A stretch of DNA of 64,000 nt from Bigelowiella natans CCMP2755 (GCA_000320545.1 ADNK01000506.1:155452-219451); one strand, 5' to 3'. Positions 49,750-63,900 are shown, counted from the stretch's first letter. Numbers and translations are program-made. The notes: generated from the letters alone by a model not told the origin.

Positions 49750-51388
49750 CTACGGAATACCATCGGGCAAAAGGGAGAAAAGGAATGTTTGAGAAACATT
49801 TGAAGTAACTTCCCAAAATATGCAAGTGCAGATAGGTATCATTCATTTTAGTGGTGCACTTTTTGGTTAGCTTGGACAGATGTCGTCATAACAATCGTCG
49901 CTATCGCCAGGGTAGTAGATACGCGAGCTCCCCAACATCTTTGGAACGAAGAAGGCATCTCTGATACGGGTGGGGGAGGCTGAGAATAATTTAAAAATTT
50001 GAAATCTAGTGCTTAGAATCCTGTCGGCAATGAGAAAAACAGAGGCAATACCAACCTGCGACAAGCTCTTATGCGGGACAAACGACGTTTTTCTGTTCTC
50101 AAGAGAAAACTCTTGACGCCGTTCCCTTCGAGCCAGGGAATGTCAAATTTAATCCGACCATGAACAATAGTGGACGTAATGGCCAGGGGAAAATCCCTGC
50201 GACAGCAAACATCGTGATGAAATCCTGAAACATCGGGAAATCCTCTTTCTGACTTCGTGGGTCGCACGCCAAGCAGACGTGCACGTGCATGTCACACACA
50301 ACACGTTGTGCACTGCAGTGGATGAATTGATCAATGAACAAAGTGATTCCAATGGTGAATGGAGCTGAAAGAATCATGGGACATGCCCGCTGGCTCATCT
50401 GTGCCCTCCTCAATCAGCAGGGAGACCACCAGCTCACAGGAACGTCGTTGCGTGCACGCTGAACGAGTGAACGTGCATGGATGAAGTGTGTCGCTGCTTG
50501 CGATTCGAAAGAAAGAAGGAATTGTTTCCATTGGAGAAGTTGAAAGAACTTGAAAGACCAAGAGGAATCACGACACACACCTGGCTAGCTGGACACGCTG
50601 ACTCATCCGTGTCCTCAACGAGCAGCATGCTGACAACAAGTGAGCAAAACCAGAAAACGCCAAATGGCAGCACAGCAGTCAGAAATCTGTGACATTGACG
50701 ACAAACTTGGTGAAGTGTTCCTCGCAATTGACAGTTGAAATCTGTGACATTGGCGACAAACTTGATGAGTCCTCGCAATGCGACAACAAGCTTGCTAGCT
50801 TGAAAGCCGAACTAAATCCCATGCTAGCATGTTCCATCGCAAACTGAGGGAAATTCGATGAAAGTCCACATTTTGTTTGATGAGCGAAGTTGCAGATGGT
50901 CGTGCTTTCACACATTTCCAATAGCAACAGTGAACGTGATCATCACGACAAACAACTCTGTCATGTACACACACACAGCCGTTGATGCACGACTAGACAC
51001 AAGAATTGGGTGTGATCTCATCTAGACAGCACTGCTGCAGACGCAAGCCAGGACGCCAGGACCAAACATACATGCAAAGCAATGATGATAATGGTCAGCA
51101 TGCACATCATTGCATGTACCTGGTGGGATGCAGCATGCACACCCGATGTCTAGATGCCATCGAACAATGTTCATTTCCCATCACTTTGCATCGACCAGCA
51201 AAATGAGCAGGCTTTGCATGTTCTACGTGCTGCATTTAATTGTCATCGGGTTATTCAATCGAGTCTCGAATGGAGGCCTGTTATTTGTCATTCACGTTGG
51301 CAACATTTTGTCCACACGCTTTCGTGACTGAATGGAATCCAACCACATTTAATGTTTATTCTCCAAAATAAGTCAAGTTCTATAAAAT
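49750..51388. other. Possible 5' exons, then palindromic 3' flank of UMP-CMP kinase
   Basis: 49750-50270 may contain unjoined N-terminal exons of the hypothetical gene. 50280-51388 has no exon. It carries GCATGC/CTAG words (CATGCTAGCATG, TGTCTAGATGCC, CAGCATGCACATC) and a degenerate tandem duplication of about 50 bp at 50682-50780. It is the 3' flank of the kinase gene. Confidence 0.5.
50682..50780. repeat. Degenerate tandem duplication, unit about 50 bp
   Basis: GAAATCTGTGACATTGACGA at 50682 and GAAATCTGTGACATTGGCGA at 50737 begin two copies that both continue CAAACTTG...TCCTCGCAAT with small indels. Confidence 0.8.
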
Positions 51389-53640
51389 TCATCCCTCCTT
51401 GGCCTCTTCAAGATCTGTTAGCTTTTTAATGAGGTTCTTGACATTCGCGAATCTGCCAGGATGATTGAGAGTAAGAATAACGACGACGACTCATTCGATA
51501 CAACTGCAGAGTTTCTATGGATTTCACTTACACGCTGTCAGAATCTCCGCAAGCGCTCACTGTGAAGAGCTTCTCCTCCTGCCTGTCATCAGTTATCGAA
51601 ATAACAGCATATATAGAGTGTAATGATAATCAATTCACTCGACGATTGAAGCGAAGTATAAAATATGGATGACTGACCTATAATGATCAATGACTGGCAT
51701 CGTATCGGCCTCGTATGTATGAAACCTGATTGAACGTATACATTCAATCTTGGCAAGACTTGGAACCCTATGCATGACGTGCGATGATATTCTACCTCTT
51801 CTTGATCGTCTGGATGTTATCATCATTTCTTCCCTAAGAGAATTTACCATTTTTTTGCAGAGGATGAGAGTGAAGCAATAGTGGTGATGACGCGTGATGA
51901 TGATGACGACGATGACAATGGCAAATATGATGTATTCCAGCGACTCACACCTACTGGGCTCTTCGCAAACAAGAGAAAGAGGCTGTTTTTAGTAGCAGCG
52001 ACATGGCACCTCGCCTACCTCTGTCTGTGCTCTAAGGAGAATCCTCTTTTCCATCTCATCCTCGGGGCAATCTAAGAATATCACGCCGACCTGCCAACAC
52101 ATCATTGTCATCATTTCTGTCAAGTACACCTACTCTCACGATGACTACTCGCCACAACTACTGCCATCATACCCACTACAACTACAATTAGCGCAGCCTT
52201 GATCATGTCTTAGCAAACCCCCATTATTGTTAAAACAAGAGACAGCAGCAGCAGCAGGAACAGATACTTACAACGTCAGCCCACTCGCCAATCACATCGG
52301 TCCAGCCCCGGAGGTTTTCATGGGATCTAGGAGGAGGAAGGAAGAAAGAGAGAGAGAGGCCAGGAAATACATCAGGGTGGGATGAAATAATGATTTCTCA
52401 AAAGGCGAGTGGCATATTGAGCGCGATCTTAGTTGGATTCTATCCACACCCCTCTCTTGAGTGCGCTAAGCATGTATCATATGCAGCAACGTTATCATAG
52501 CTATGGAAATCATGATCTTCATGCCCCCCCACCTCCTCCAGCTAATAAATGTAACGTATACCGTTCTATTACCTTGGAAACCCGTCGATTAAAAACCAAC
52601 TGTTGCCTTAATTGCGAAAAAAAAGAACAATGTTTAATAAAGGTAGGATCCAGCATTACCATCATCACCATCATTGACAATTTAATCATCTTGACTGTCA
52701 TCATCATCATCACCATCACCATCATCATCATCATCACCACCACCTTTCCTTACCATTGTCTCTGGCCTTCTCCATCTCGGCTTTTAGGAGCGATACTGAA
52801 ATCATCGAATATATACTACTCATCTACGCACTCGCATACACTCAAACACAAAAGGAGAGAGAAACACAAGGTTGATAGAGAGATAGCGAGAGAGGGGGGC
52901 GGGGAGAGGGGCGAGGATGCGGAGAGATAACACCTGTGATTTCCACAGGAACAATACGGCCCTCGGTGATATATTGATTTATCAATTCGCCCACCTTCGA
53001 ACCAACTCGGTCTCGTTCCGCTCTAATTGGAAGAGGAGGAGGAGGATGAGTCAGGGAAGAGGAAAAGGTAGGACCGATAAGGACGTTTATTGTAATAACA
53101 TTTATATCGTGGCTATAGAACCTAAGGAGATCTCCAGCAGATAGGTGCATGAATGGAAAAGTCGTCGCCATCTTCTTACACTGGTGAACGAATAAATGTG
53201 TATTTCAATCAACTAATCAATCCATTATCCCCATCATCATCATCATCACCACGATCATCATCGCTGTTGGCGTCTTCATAAAAGAGATATAACATGGTGG
53301 TGGTGGTGATGGAATCGAGACATTTCAGTCTATTATGGCGATGACCAAAGTGATTGTTGATATGTAGACAACCAGTACCTGCGTGCCCTTTCCCGATCCT
53401 GGCCCGCCAAGCACAAACAGAACGCGAGGCTTCAGCTCTGCTTTCATTTCTACCAAAATACCACCAGTACAATAAAAAATTTGGCCGTGTCACGGGGGGG
53501 GGGGGGAATCATGAAATTTCTTCAAGATTCCATATTAATATCACACTCCCTAATCATCCGTGTCTTCACTGATATGTTGCACCTGCCGCGGCAGCTTCTT
53601 CTCCCGCTTTATTGGCTCGTCCTTCTTTGGCTTCATCCAT
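51389..53640 (-). CDS. UMP-CMP kinase (adenylate kinase family)
   Basis: Twelve small exons with every phase closing: 53640-53583, 53449-53379, 53180-53122, 53022-52934, 52795-52754, 52606-52573, 52326-52272, 52090-52019, 51833-51796, 51725-51678, 51582-51532, 51452-51389; 226 aa, normal for the family. The P-loop GGPGSGKGTQ is at 34-43. Next come the NMP-binding segment (HLSAGDLLRAE), the GRIVPVEIT strand, the DGFPR motif (LIDGFPR), FLDCPEDEMEKRIL, and the short-lid signature GRNDDNIQTIKKRF, then TMPVIDHY. The short lid and 'IVPVEIT' separate it from long-form adenylate kinases. It phosphorylates UMP and CMP with ATP, in the cytosol, feeding UTP/CTP and so nucleotide-sugar synthesis. The first exon adds only an Ala/Glu-rich tail; an upstream start cannot be excluded. 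Confidence 0.95.
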
Positions 53641-56262
53641 GACCCATTTGGGCTGTGAGAATTGTTAAGAAAATGAGTTCTGGCATACTCAGCAGTTAGA
53701 GAGATATCGGTTAATTACAGAAGGATACAGATCATCACCTTCCTTCAACCTCACACGCACCACCACAACCAACATCATTTAATCGGTAATCACTTTTGTT
53801 TCATCCGAACGATAGTCTGCTGTCATTCCTATGCTCCCACCGCGCCATCTTAGAGCCCTCTACCGACAAGTTGATTGTTAATGTGTGAAAGCATGTGACC
53901 AAGGGCTTATTTAACGTGTTTGGTGAGTTGTTATGAAAGATGTATCAACCAAAGGGGGGAAACGGGGGAAACACATAATCATTAATAACTATTTCTGGTA
54001 TTAAACGTTGTTATCGCCATTAAAATGCCGTATAAATCTACTATTCATATGGCATATCTAACCTTGATGCTGGTGCTTTTTCGGCCATTTCCCATCCTTC
54101 GATGCCATGCCGTTGTACCAAGCCATGGTTCTAACCCGTCTCTCATGGCTCTAACATTAGGGCGTGTTTTGGATCTAAATAGACCTTCGCTTTTCTGGAG
54201 GCCTGCCAATTTCATGGAGTAGCGAGGACTCACTACTCGAGAGCACTGTAATCTTGCGGTGATATGACAGAGCATCACGAATATTGTGATAAGCCGCACT
54301 GAAACACCCAAAGATGTAACACACCAAAATATCAACTTTGTGGATCTTGGGGCTTGTGAAGCAAAAGTTACATTTGTCTTTTGCCGTCCAAGCACACATC
54401 CACGCCTGCCGCCTCAGATACGCAACAGTGCGTCACACTTCAGAGAAAGATGATGTCCCAGGCAAATGGAGGTCTAGAAATAAAAGTTGTAGGGTTTGGA
54501 TTAATCACCTCAGCGAAAGGGGGTGAGTCTTCAGATTCATACCTCGTTGTCACCCTCTGAACCAAGCGGAGAGGGCCGAAAGGGGGGGTATCGGCTGTTC
54601 AGCCGGATAATATGAATGCAGGCTATTTCTCAAGGAAAGACATAGAAAAATGCTGATATTTTGCATATTTCTCTTGGTTCATTCGCCACTTTCTCTTGGC
54701 CGGAATGATACGGCGACATGGAAAATGAAAATCGCCTTGCTGAGAATTCTTTTCTGCCACATGAATTTTAGTTGTCGCAGGGATGAAACTGAGTGCATCT
54801 CCCGGACGTCACGTGTGAAAACGGAAAAACACTCGGGAACAATGAGCTCGTGTGTCCAAGTAGACCATGAAGGTGTGGTCCATGGGATTGCTCGCTTGGG
54901 GTTTGAAGGCATGGTGTTCTTGCTTGGTAACTCCAAGAAGAAGAAAGCCATGATGGGAGGATTTCGGGGTGAAGAAAGCAAAGAGAACCTGAAGCTGGCA
55001 AAGCTAGAAAGATTGAGCACGCAAGACAATGAAACTGGGAACGGAGCAATGGTCAGAAGTTGGTTCGAGGCACTGCGTTTCGCACACTGGAAATGTCTTG
55101 TCACACTTTGGAAACGTAGTTCATCATCATTGTTCTCATTGTTCTCATTTTTGTTTGAGTCCGACGATGGTCTTCTTGAGAGGCAGTGAGTGAAACAATT
55201 GGCACTTCCGATCCTGACAGCTGCACCATTGAGATGGTGTCATGCTTTCGTTCATCCGTTTTGATGATCCTTTCCACTGTGTCATTGGAATCGTTTCATT
55301 TGTTCATTCTTTCATCTGTTCTCCAGCTTTCTCCAAAAACTCTGCCACTTTCCACAATGCTGGAATGGTCGTCTTGCTGATTGGGGAGGAGGTCGTCCAG
55401 AGGTGGCACTGAGCACTTCTGATGATCCTTCCGATTGCACTGTTGGATCCCTCCATTCTTTCATCCACTCGTTTGTTGTTTGAGGTGCTTCTCTGCATGC
55501 TGCTAGGCTAGCAGCATGAGCAACAACTGTGCCTTCTGTTGGAGTGTCGGACACTGAGCACTTTTTGTGGTCCTCTCGACTGCGCCATGCTGGCATGCAA
55601 TGGTGACTGTGGCACCTTATTCATTCATCAATTCATCCAAATGAACACTGATTGATCCTTCTCGAGCAAATTTCAGCATTGGGAATCAATGTTCTTCTGG
55701 AGCATGCGTCGTCAGCATGCATTTTGGCGCAATGAGGTCAATGCAAGCTAGCAAGTTTGACTGAAAGCTGGCGGCAACAGCCATGATTGATCCGTTCCAG
55801 ACTGACTCGACCAAACCAACCATGTGCAGATTGATTTGTCGTCATCGTGCACACTGCACGAAGCATCACAACAGCATCTCCGCGAGTGGGCACAACATGC
55901 ACTGGAACAATCGCCTGCTGCCCCCTGTCTAGCTGTGCGTGCATGTGCATGCCTAGCATGCGCAGCATGTCACGTACAAGCAGTCGTCGTCCCGCTGCAG
56001 CTTTCGGAGCAGGTTGTGATCGAGCCTGCCTGGTGACAACAAGAAATTGCAAAAAGTGTTGTGATGCGGGTGTCGAGGTAGCTTGATGACTCCAACATCA
56101 ATGGAACACAGCGCATGTCTGCGCATTGCTGGCCTGGCAGGCAATGTGCACATGAAACACGCGTTACTTGTTCATGTCTCACAATGATAAAAGTGGGTTG
56201 CTGCACTGCTATCATGTAAGCAGTGACAGAAATTTTGTATTGAGAGGCGTGTGTAGAATCGT
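53641..56262. other. Intergenic gap: kinase promoter side, then palindromic 3' flank
   Basis: No exon I can support. 53641-54600 is plain sequence upstream of the kinase. A 179-codon ORF (54650-55189, +) with a hydrophobic start overlaps a 141-codon ORF on the other strand. Neither has recognisable content, so I do not call a gene. From about 55490 to 56210 the DNA has GCATGCTGCTAGGCTAGCAG-type words and many GCATGC, as in other 3' flanks. Loosely related modules (GCACTTC.GATCCT...) recur near 55200, 55415 and 55555. Confidence 0.5.
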
Positions 56263-58248
56263 TCAGAACTCGTAATTCCCTGATGCATGCCTGGGCCTAC
56301 TTTGATAACTCGATAGGCTGGATATTTCTTCCTTCAAGTGGTCGTTGTACAATTGCTCCCGCAATGCTAACCGGTGTTTCGTTCTCCGTTTACGCCGCAT
56401 CCGCTGAAAACTAGATATATTCTCGTTGGAGAGTCGATTTAGCTTTAGGAGCCTGCTTTCTGACCGCAAGTCAAGCGACGCGATCCCGTGATGCGGCGTG
56501 ACACTGTGCCACATCTTAGACATATTTCTGGACAAATCGCGTTGATGGCGCCTCATCTCGCTCCTCCACTCAGACTTCCCTGAGTAGCATACTTCCTCTC
56601 CTAACTCGCGCATGGGACTGACGGGTGGATGGGAGAAAACTCGTCGTGTGGCTGTCGTTAGGCAGTCTAGTAATGCGTCCTTCTCAACATTGGTGGCCAG
56701 CACTACGCTAACTTGGACCTCCCCCACAATAGTCCGCTTCGTCTTGGAGATGCTGTAAAGGGGACAAGACTTGTACTTCTCGACCGTGTAGGCGCTGGCA
56801 GCCTCCCAGAGGATATCAACGACCGCCCTATACTCCTGTAGTAGAAGAACAACAGACAGACGGAAGATAACATCGATCAATGCGAATGACGAGTAGGAGG
56901 GAGAATGCTTGCATGTCGCGCTCGCTTGCAGTGGTGTGGATTACCTCCTTATCTTTCCCTTTCTCCTTCAACCTAAGCTTGAAGACAACGTTGTGCTGCA
57001 ACGATGGGTGCAGTCTCGGGATGAGATTGTAAGCTATTCGATGCGGGGTCTCTATACTTCTCACTGTTTCCCATCCGTTTCCGTAGCTAAGTCGATAAAG
57101 TATGCACGTATTGTTGTCAAGTTAGCGAAGAACAGCACTACTGAGGAAATATATGTAGAATGTACCCGCCTACTCGACTATCCTCTCTCCCTCTCTCTCC
57201 CTCACTCTCTCTCTCTCTCCACCATATATACATCTACACATACTCTATATCGAGCATCATTGACTGTAATTTTCTGTAGTTGCTAACGGCCGCCGCCTCG
57301 TCCTTCTTAGCCCTAGTTCCTTTAGGCAGAATCCCAGTCGTAAACTTGCATATTTGCACCCAGAAGCTTTTTTCCTCCACAAATCTTATCCTCTGTATCT
57401 TCTCGCGTTGAATGTCCTTGAAAAGAAATAATGTGTGCGTGTGAGTGTGGTACGTGCGCTTGTGTAAGCGTGTGTGCGTGTGCCGGCTGGCTACTGCTGC
57501 CACTGTCGTTGTTGTCTTCAACTTAATTGTCACCTTGGCGCGCTTGCCCATTCCCATTCTTGCCCCACCCACCATTCGATGGTATGTGTAGTTCATCGTT
57601 GGTATCGACGACGCCTTTATTGTGAGATCGTGGTTGAGCCGTTTGCCGTCTGTGGAAAGGGAGAAGCGCTCTACTGTCTCCCTCCCATTCTCATAGCTGG
57701 TGTTGACCATGAATACGGCATTGGATTTCCTCAGTGTCGATTCGGGGGACTGAGAGCTGCTTGGAGAGCTACTGCTGCTATGGGGTATCCACAGCCTGTC
57801 GTTGAATGACAATTGCATTAGACTTCAAAGTGGGCCATGTGATATTAACATAGTAGACGCTGCTGCTTATTTCCAAGCTTCAGAACCAAGTATTCGTAGA
57901 AGTAGTGGTAGTACTACTACTAGTCGGTAGTAATAGTAGTATTAGTGATATTAGTAGAAGTAGTAATGGTTTTCATCGTCATCATCATCATTATCATTAA
58001 CAATAAACCGCAGTTCCCACACCTTTTAACTGCCACCGTTCCATTTTTTAGGAGGACGGTGACCGGCTTGGCTTCGTCTCTCCTCACGTCAAAGCGAGCA
58101 TTCCAGCTATCACCATAGGCCGAGTGGCAATTCAGAATTATCCGCTGCGTTATGTAGAGTAAACAATAACTGGTAAAGTCTCCAATCTTCGATCAACCAT
58201 TCGGTTTTATGCACACACATCGCCTTGTTACTTGTTACAGCAGCTCGA

Positions 58249-58285
<37 letters not shown>

Positions 58286-60664
58286 CATATATAATATACT
58301 AAACAAAAAATTGGCTTTCTAACGAAGTGCTGCCTGCAACGAGATAGGCGACATGAACAGCAGACGACGTCGGATGATACTACTCTATGACCTCCCATCG
58401 TTGTTTTCATGATCATACGACGACAAACGGCAACAAACAACGCTGCTCACCCAAGCGACTCCATTTACTGTGCTTATGTTTTGCAGGTTTATCCTCAGAA
58501 TCTGCGCTTCCTTACCACCGTCACCCGCTACGCCGCTATCAACACCTCCTCCTCCTCCTTGCTCACCCCCTTTCTCTCCTTTTCCCGCTGCAACAATAGC
58601 CTCGATACCAGAAGGAGTATCATGAGTCGTCGATAGCCTCGCACCCCATTTTGAAAGGGATGGGATCTGCCGCATAAACAGCGAGGAGATACCGAGGAAC
58701 TTCTGTGCTGCGGCCTCATGAAATGGATCGTCAATATGCCGCTCCCAGTACCCGGAGAAATGGGAGAATAGCGTGTATTTCCTCTCCTCCTCCTCCTCCT
58801 CATCATTACCATCACCGCTGTCGTGGATCATAGAATCTGGGAGCAAATGACCGCCCTCTCGCTTACCTGAGCACGCATGTATTGGACTCGTGAGTTAGCT
58901 CATAAGAGTGGTGAGAGTCAACAAAGACATTGACATTTTTATCATGGCTACTGCCTGGCGAGAGTTACACAGCAGCTGCTATCGTCGCCTCTGCGCCCCA
59001 TACATTTATACCCCTGCACGTTTCATGGAAACAGCGCAGAGAGGAAAAAATATGGCTTTCCCGCTCTGAGTCCGTACCTCCCAACTTAGCATTAAATCTT
59101 GCTATAGTTGCAAACGACGACAACGATGTGACGACGACAAACTGACCGGTGAGGCCATTATTGACCGTAGCTTTGACTTGAATCCTTATGAAACCACCGC
59201 TGCTGCTGCTCCCATTCTTGGCACCCCCCTCCCCACTTTGCCCCTGCATCATTAGGGTATACGCTGCGTTTTCGTCCCCAATTCCGTTCAGCCCGCTTCG
59301 AAGCACTAATTCTATAAATTATGTGTCTTTGCGTGTGTGTGTGTGTGTGTTTGTGTGTTTGCGTGTGCTTGATGTATAGTTGTTAGTTGTGGATCGTTGT
59401 ATGGTGTGGAGCCGCTGTTTCTAAGAGCAGGCAGGGTTAGGTACAACTTCTCTAGTCTTTATCATCACTGTCACCATGTTGTTTTTGCCGCCGTATTCAG
59501 GTGTATAGTTGTTATTCGTTTGTTTTGCGATACGATGATAGGCACCCCCCCCCCGATTTCCAGCTTTGTCGGCATTGGGTTCCACTACTACTACTACTAC
59601 TGCTACTACTACTACAACTGCAACTACTACAACTGCAACTACTACGATCCATGCACTAGTGTGCACCTTTGTTGATAACCCAAATGGACCCTAAAGCCTC
59701 CCCCCTCTCGGTGATGACACGTAGCTGCGTGTACTGGAGAAGCTCGCTTGGTTTGGATATCTGTATTTGAGTGTATATGTTTAATAATGTGTCTTGTGTG
59801 TATGCGCGCGCGTGGCATTTCTCCTATCGTCTACTTGAGAGGACAAGCAGAACCGGGTTCATTTCTCGTCCTCCTCCTCTTTGCAACAACAACAACAACA
59901 ACAACACCAACATCAAACATACACATGTATGCTGCCATCTTCGAGTACTACCTGAAACTTGAGCTCCTGATCGAGCACGTAGCGATATGGGAGGTCTCTG
60001 ATAGTCTTCTCTCTCCTCATCTTCTCCATCCTCATTCTCCTCACATCATTATTATTATAGCTGTTGCTGCTCTTACGCTTGTTGTGTTTAATGTCGTAAT
60101 CCTCGGAAATCTTGTCCCACTTATTCCTCAAACGCCGCTTGAGGAAGGCCCGCCTAACGTCCACGTGTTGGGAGAAATCCGCGGCGTGAGCTTCACCTGC
60201 ATGCAATCGAGACCTTTTCTTCCCATGGGGGGGATAACTAGCTAAGAGCCTTAGCCTATTGGCCCTGAGGTGTATTCGAACATACGGGTGGGTTTCGTTG
60301 TAAAGCAAATGGAAAAGCGTACATGGGTACTACACACGTGCACATGGTGAACATACGCCCCCCCCCCCCCCCCCCCCCTCCCCAATAATATACGCCGAAG
60401 AAAAAACGATGATGCTTTTCTTTGAAAAGTTTGGTGAGGAGAACAATGCAAGGCCGCGAATGTATAGATAACGGCACAGAAAGATTAGGGACAGCAGCAC
60501 GATAATACCGCTTCGATTCTTCCTGGTAGATCCTAAGCTCATGGGATTTTAGCAGGAAGAAGAGGTTGCTATCATTTGCACGAAAACGGGGTGCGACGCT
60601 TAATTTAGGTCGCTTGTCCTTTTCATCCTTTTCCTCATTGGTTTCTGCGTAGTAGTACCATATT

Positions 60665-60703
<39 letters not shown>

Positions 60704-63183
60704 GTTTGATATAGTATAGTGTGGTCATTGTAAAGGTACCTTTGAATCGAAACTGTAAGAAGCCATCAGCAGCACCCTTTCTCACCTGTAGCAGTAGCAG
60801 TATTGGGGAGAGATTCACTACTGTGAATAGTTTTTGGACTGTTTCTCTTCTCCCTCCTCTTTCGATATGTCCTCCTCCCAAAATTACATTCACCTCCTAG
60901 CGCCATTCCACCACCACCACCAGCCGCAGCAGCAGTAGCAGCGCTGTTTTTCATCAACGCAAATAAGCAGTAACGGGCAACCTGATTGCGCCTGTCGTTC
61001 TCCGCCTTCTTCAATTGCTCAAGCCTTTCTTCACCGAATATCAGTCTGAATCTGCGGTCCGCCACCGTTTCGACTAAGAAGCGGCCGATGGCGGCGCAAT
61101 TGAGAGACGTGAGAGAAAGGATGCGTGCTCGTGATGATCCATCATGAGCATCATACTTCATTTCCTCAATTGCAGGTGCTAACACAACCAACCACATGAG
61201 GCAAACGCAGTGGCGCCTCCTTCTTCGTGGAAGGTGAATTGGTCTTCGCAACATCCCCACAATTAGAATGCTATGAGTCTGAAATATGGCTCTACGACTA
61301 CAAATGCCACTACTACTACTACTGCTGCTACTACCTTCTCGAAGTGGTGTTACATTTACGGACTGTCCAGCAGCACTATCCCCATCGCCACGGATCTCAG
61401 CATAACCTGAGGAACCTTTGATTCTAGATAATTAAGGGTGGGGGGGGGGGGGGGGAGTTGGTGAGGACGATGATAAGGAGGAGGAGTGAAGCAGTTCCTC
61501 AAATTACGAGGGGAAAGAAGCTACGAGAGTAGTAGACAGCGACAAGGCTGAATAAAACCGAAAGTGGTTCCTTGCTAGTGATGCAAGATAAACTTATACT
61601 CACACATATGTAGATACAAAGGGGGGCGGGGAGGTGTTTTCTTTTCTCCTCCTCCTCTGCTGCGATAGTAGCAGTAGCCTCCTACTACCTTTTCTGTTGT
61701 TGTTGCAGGGGTCGTCTCCGTGAGACTGGGCTGCTGCTGCTGTGGTGGGATCTCGCATTTCGCTTTTTGAGAATCAGTTTTCTCTCCTTATGTATACGAT
61801 GGATGCTTCTCATCGGATATCTCATCTGCCTCCTTCTGTGCCGCTTAAAGGCTTCTTCTAAAGCTACCTGCTCATTCTTCCTCTCCTTGTGATCACTCTT
61901 CGGTCTCTTCTCGCTTGCAGTATTTTCACCATCATCACACCCACCGCCCTTCTGCTCATATATAGTACCATCAGAGGAAGAAGATGCAGCAGCAGCAGCA
62001 GCAGTAACATCACGCTTAATTTCAACTTCTTCATCAGATGTAAGGAACCCCTCTAAGTCGCATGACAGAGGCACAATCGCCCCTCCCTTCCTCCTCGCCC
62101 GCTGAAGCTCCTTTTCCTTTGCCCTGGATTCACGCTTGTTGCGCCGTGCCCGTTTGCTGTAGCGTGGCCTTGGCCTCTCCCCATCCTCGCTGGAGGAATG
62201 CTTCTCGCTGCTGTCGTCGTGATCGGCATTTCCGTCATCATCACCATAATCGTTATCATCATATTTATGGTGGATATTCCCCATCGCCTTCGCTGTCATC
62301 ATTTTCCTCCGTCTTAGCTCAAACACGCGGCCTTCAGCATTGAAGAACGCTGTTTGATATTGTTCTCCGTCGTTCAAAGCGACCGATACTCGTGGAGGGG
62401 GGGTGACCTTCGCAGGGCCTCCCCCCTCCTCTCCTCCTGTATCACTTTGAGCACCCTCCTTCATAATGTTTTCATCTTCATCGTCATCGTCATCGTCACC
62501 CTCGATTCCCCCACTCAGCTTCCTCTCCTCGCGGCGTCGATGCCTCATCCAGGCAAGGGACGAGGGGGGCAAGAACACGTCGATGATGCGGATTGTCACC
62601 ACAAATCCAGGGAAGTAACAGCAGCTATGGTGAGAAGGAATTAGATGATGTTGTTGTCGGCTCAGAGTATCACTATTATCAGTGAGCTCTTCTTCGTCGT
62701 AGCCCTCGTTTGGCTCGCGACTTGGCCGACCCTCTCCCCTGCCCCCCAACATCCTATGCGTGTAGCTACTTAGGCGCAGCTTGTAAGAGGTAAAGCGACA
62801 GTGCAGACGGAGGAAACGTTCAATAAAAACCGCAAACTGTGTGGTCCCTAAGCTTCCCCCGAAGTGGACGAACCTGCACGCACATACGCAGGTATCTCTC
62901 TCATCACTTGTCAGCATTGGTGTTAGTAGTGTGGAAAAGGGACACGGGTTTGCATTTAATTAAACATAGAGGTTTATTTAAAGAAAGTGCTGGTACTTCC
63001 TCCAGCGTAGCTGCTGTATTGTGATCCCCTTTTCCTTCTTCTTCTTTCTGTGCTTTGATTGTCGTGATGGGGACAGCGCCAATGTGACCGCCTTTTTCTC
63101 AAATCGATAGCCCGTCTCGTCTGTGAGGGGATGAGACACGCAATGAGCATCGTCATTATTCACTGCCCTTACTATCACCATCG

Positions 63184-63216
<33 letters not shown>

Positions 63217-63900
63217 CTGATACATAGCCTATTCTCTCGCATCGATTGCTTTTGTCCTGCGACACGGCAAGGCCACGGGATATCATCAGTCTGCGTTTAC
63301 GCTACCAGCCCATCAAATCGATATTAAATAATGATTTGGCCATATTGATTTCATGCTGCTGCTACAGCGAAAATTTCCTATTTACTCTCACCACACCCGA
63401 CAACTACGATGACGACGACTACTGCTACTACTACCAGGACTGCGTTTCCTTTGTGCGATCTTGAGCACGTAAACCTGATTCCGAACTATGTCCGACCTTT
63501 TATTAATTTGTATACATATTATTATTTCAGTGTCAAGAACGCATATGATGATGATGATGATGATGATGATGATGGTGATGTTGTAAAGGAAATGTTTGAG
63601 TCTAGTGCAGATTGTGGGAAAATGGTGTGCGTTTGTGTTTGTGTTTGTTCGTGTGTATTTGTTGGTATATGAGTGAAACTCGTTGTCGCAGTTAGGAGGT
63701 ACTTTTTCCTTTGGAACATATTGGGGCTGAGATGCCTGTTTAATCACAACAGCAGCAGCAGCAGCAGCAGGAATATACAAATGTAATCTGAATCATGAAA
63801 TTATTACCACAATCAATTTCTGCATCAGCAGGCAAAATGTAAGGAGAAGAAGAGGAATAATAATAATAAGAAGTATAGAAGATAAAGTGTGTCGTATTCT
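56263..63900 (-). CDS. Large multi-exon protein of unknown family, 5' end unresolved
   Basis: A string of exon-like frames on the minus strand, ending with a secure last exon 56835-56263 (190 aa, opens EYRAVVDILWEAASAYT). Others lie near 57052-56945, 57416-57288, 57808-57540, 58150-58015, 58870-58480, 59310-59150, 60260-59913, 60590-60490, 60785-60735, 61190-60780, 62880-61685, 63125-63000, 63290-63215, 63500-63440. Readable pieces include FVVTIRIIDVFLPPSS, RVSVALNDGEQYQTAFFN, HPYVRIHLRANRLRLLA, ELKFQVVLEDG and KPVTVLLKNGTVAVK. These look like repeated beta-strand modules, perhaps C2-like, with very long acidic and basic inserts. At well over 1300 codons it may be a scaffold or lipid-interacting protein. 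I do not recognise it, and the start may lie beyond the window. Confidence 0.45.
58249..58292. repeat. AT microsatellite
   Basis: AT run in an intron of the large minus-strand gene. Other simple repeats in this gene: C homopolymer at about 60358-60378, (CA)n at about 60668-60701, G homopolymer at about 61439-61456, (ATC)n at about 63186-63217, (GAT)n at about 63547-63574. Confidence 0.9.

Noticed and set aside
54650-55189. A 179-codon plus-strand ORF with a signal-peptide-like start
   Set aside because: It lies in a gene gap, overlaps an ORF of similar length on the other strand, and has no recognisable domain or splice context. I left it as a note in the gap entry.
56263-63900. VPS13, ferlin or formin identity for the large minus-strand gene
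   Set aside because: No VPS13 N-terminal chorein motif, no ferlin C2-C2 pattern and no FH2 domain could be read.
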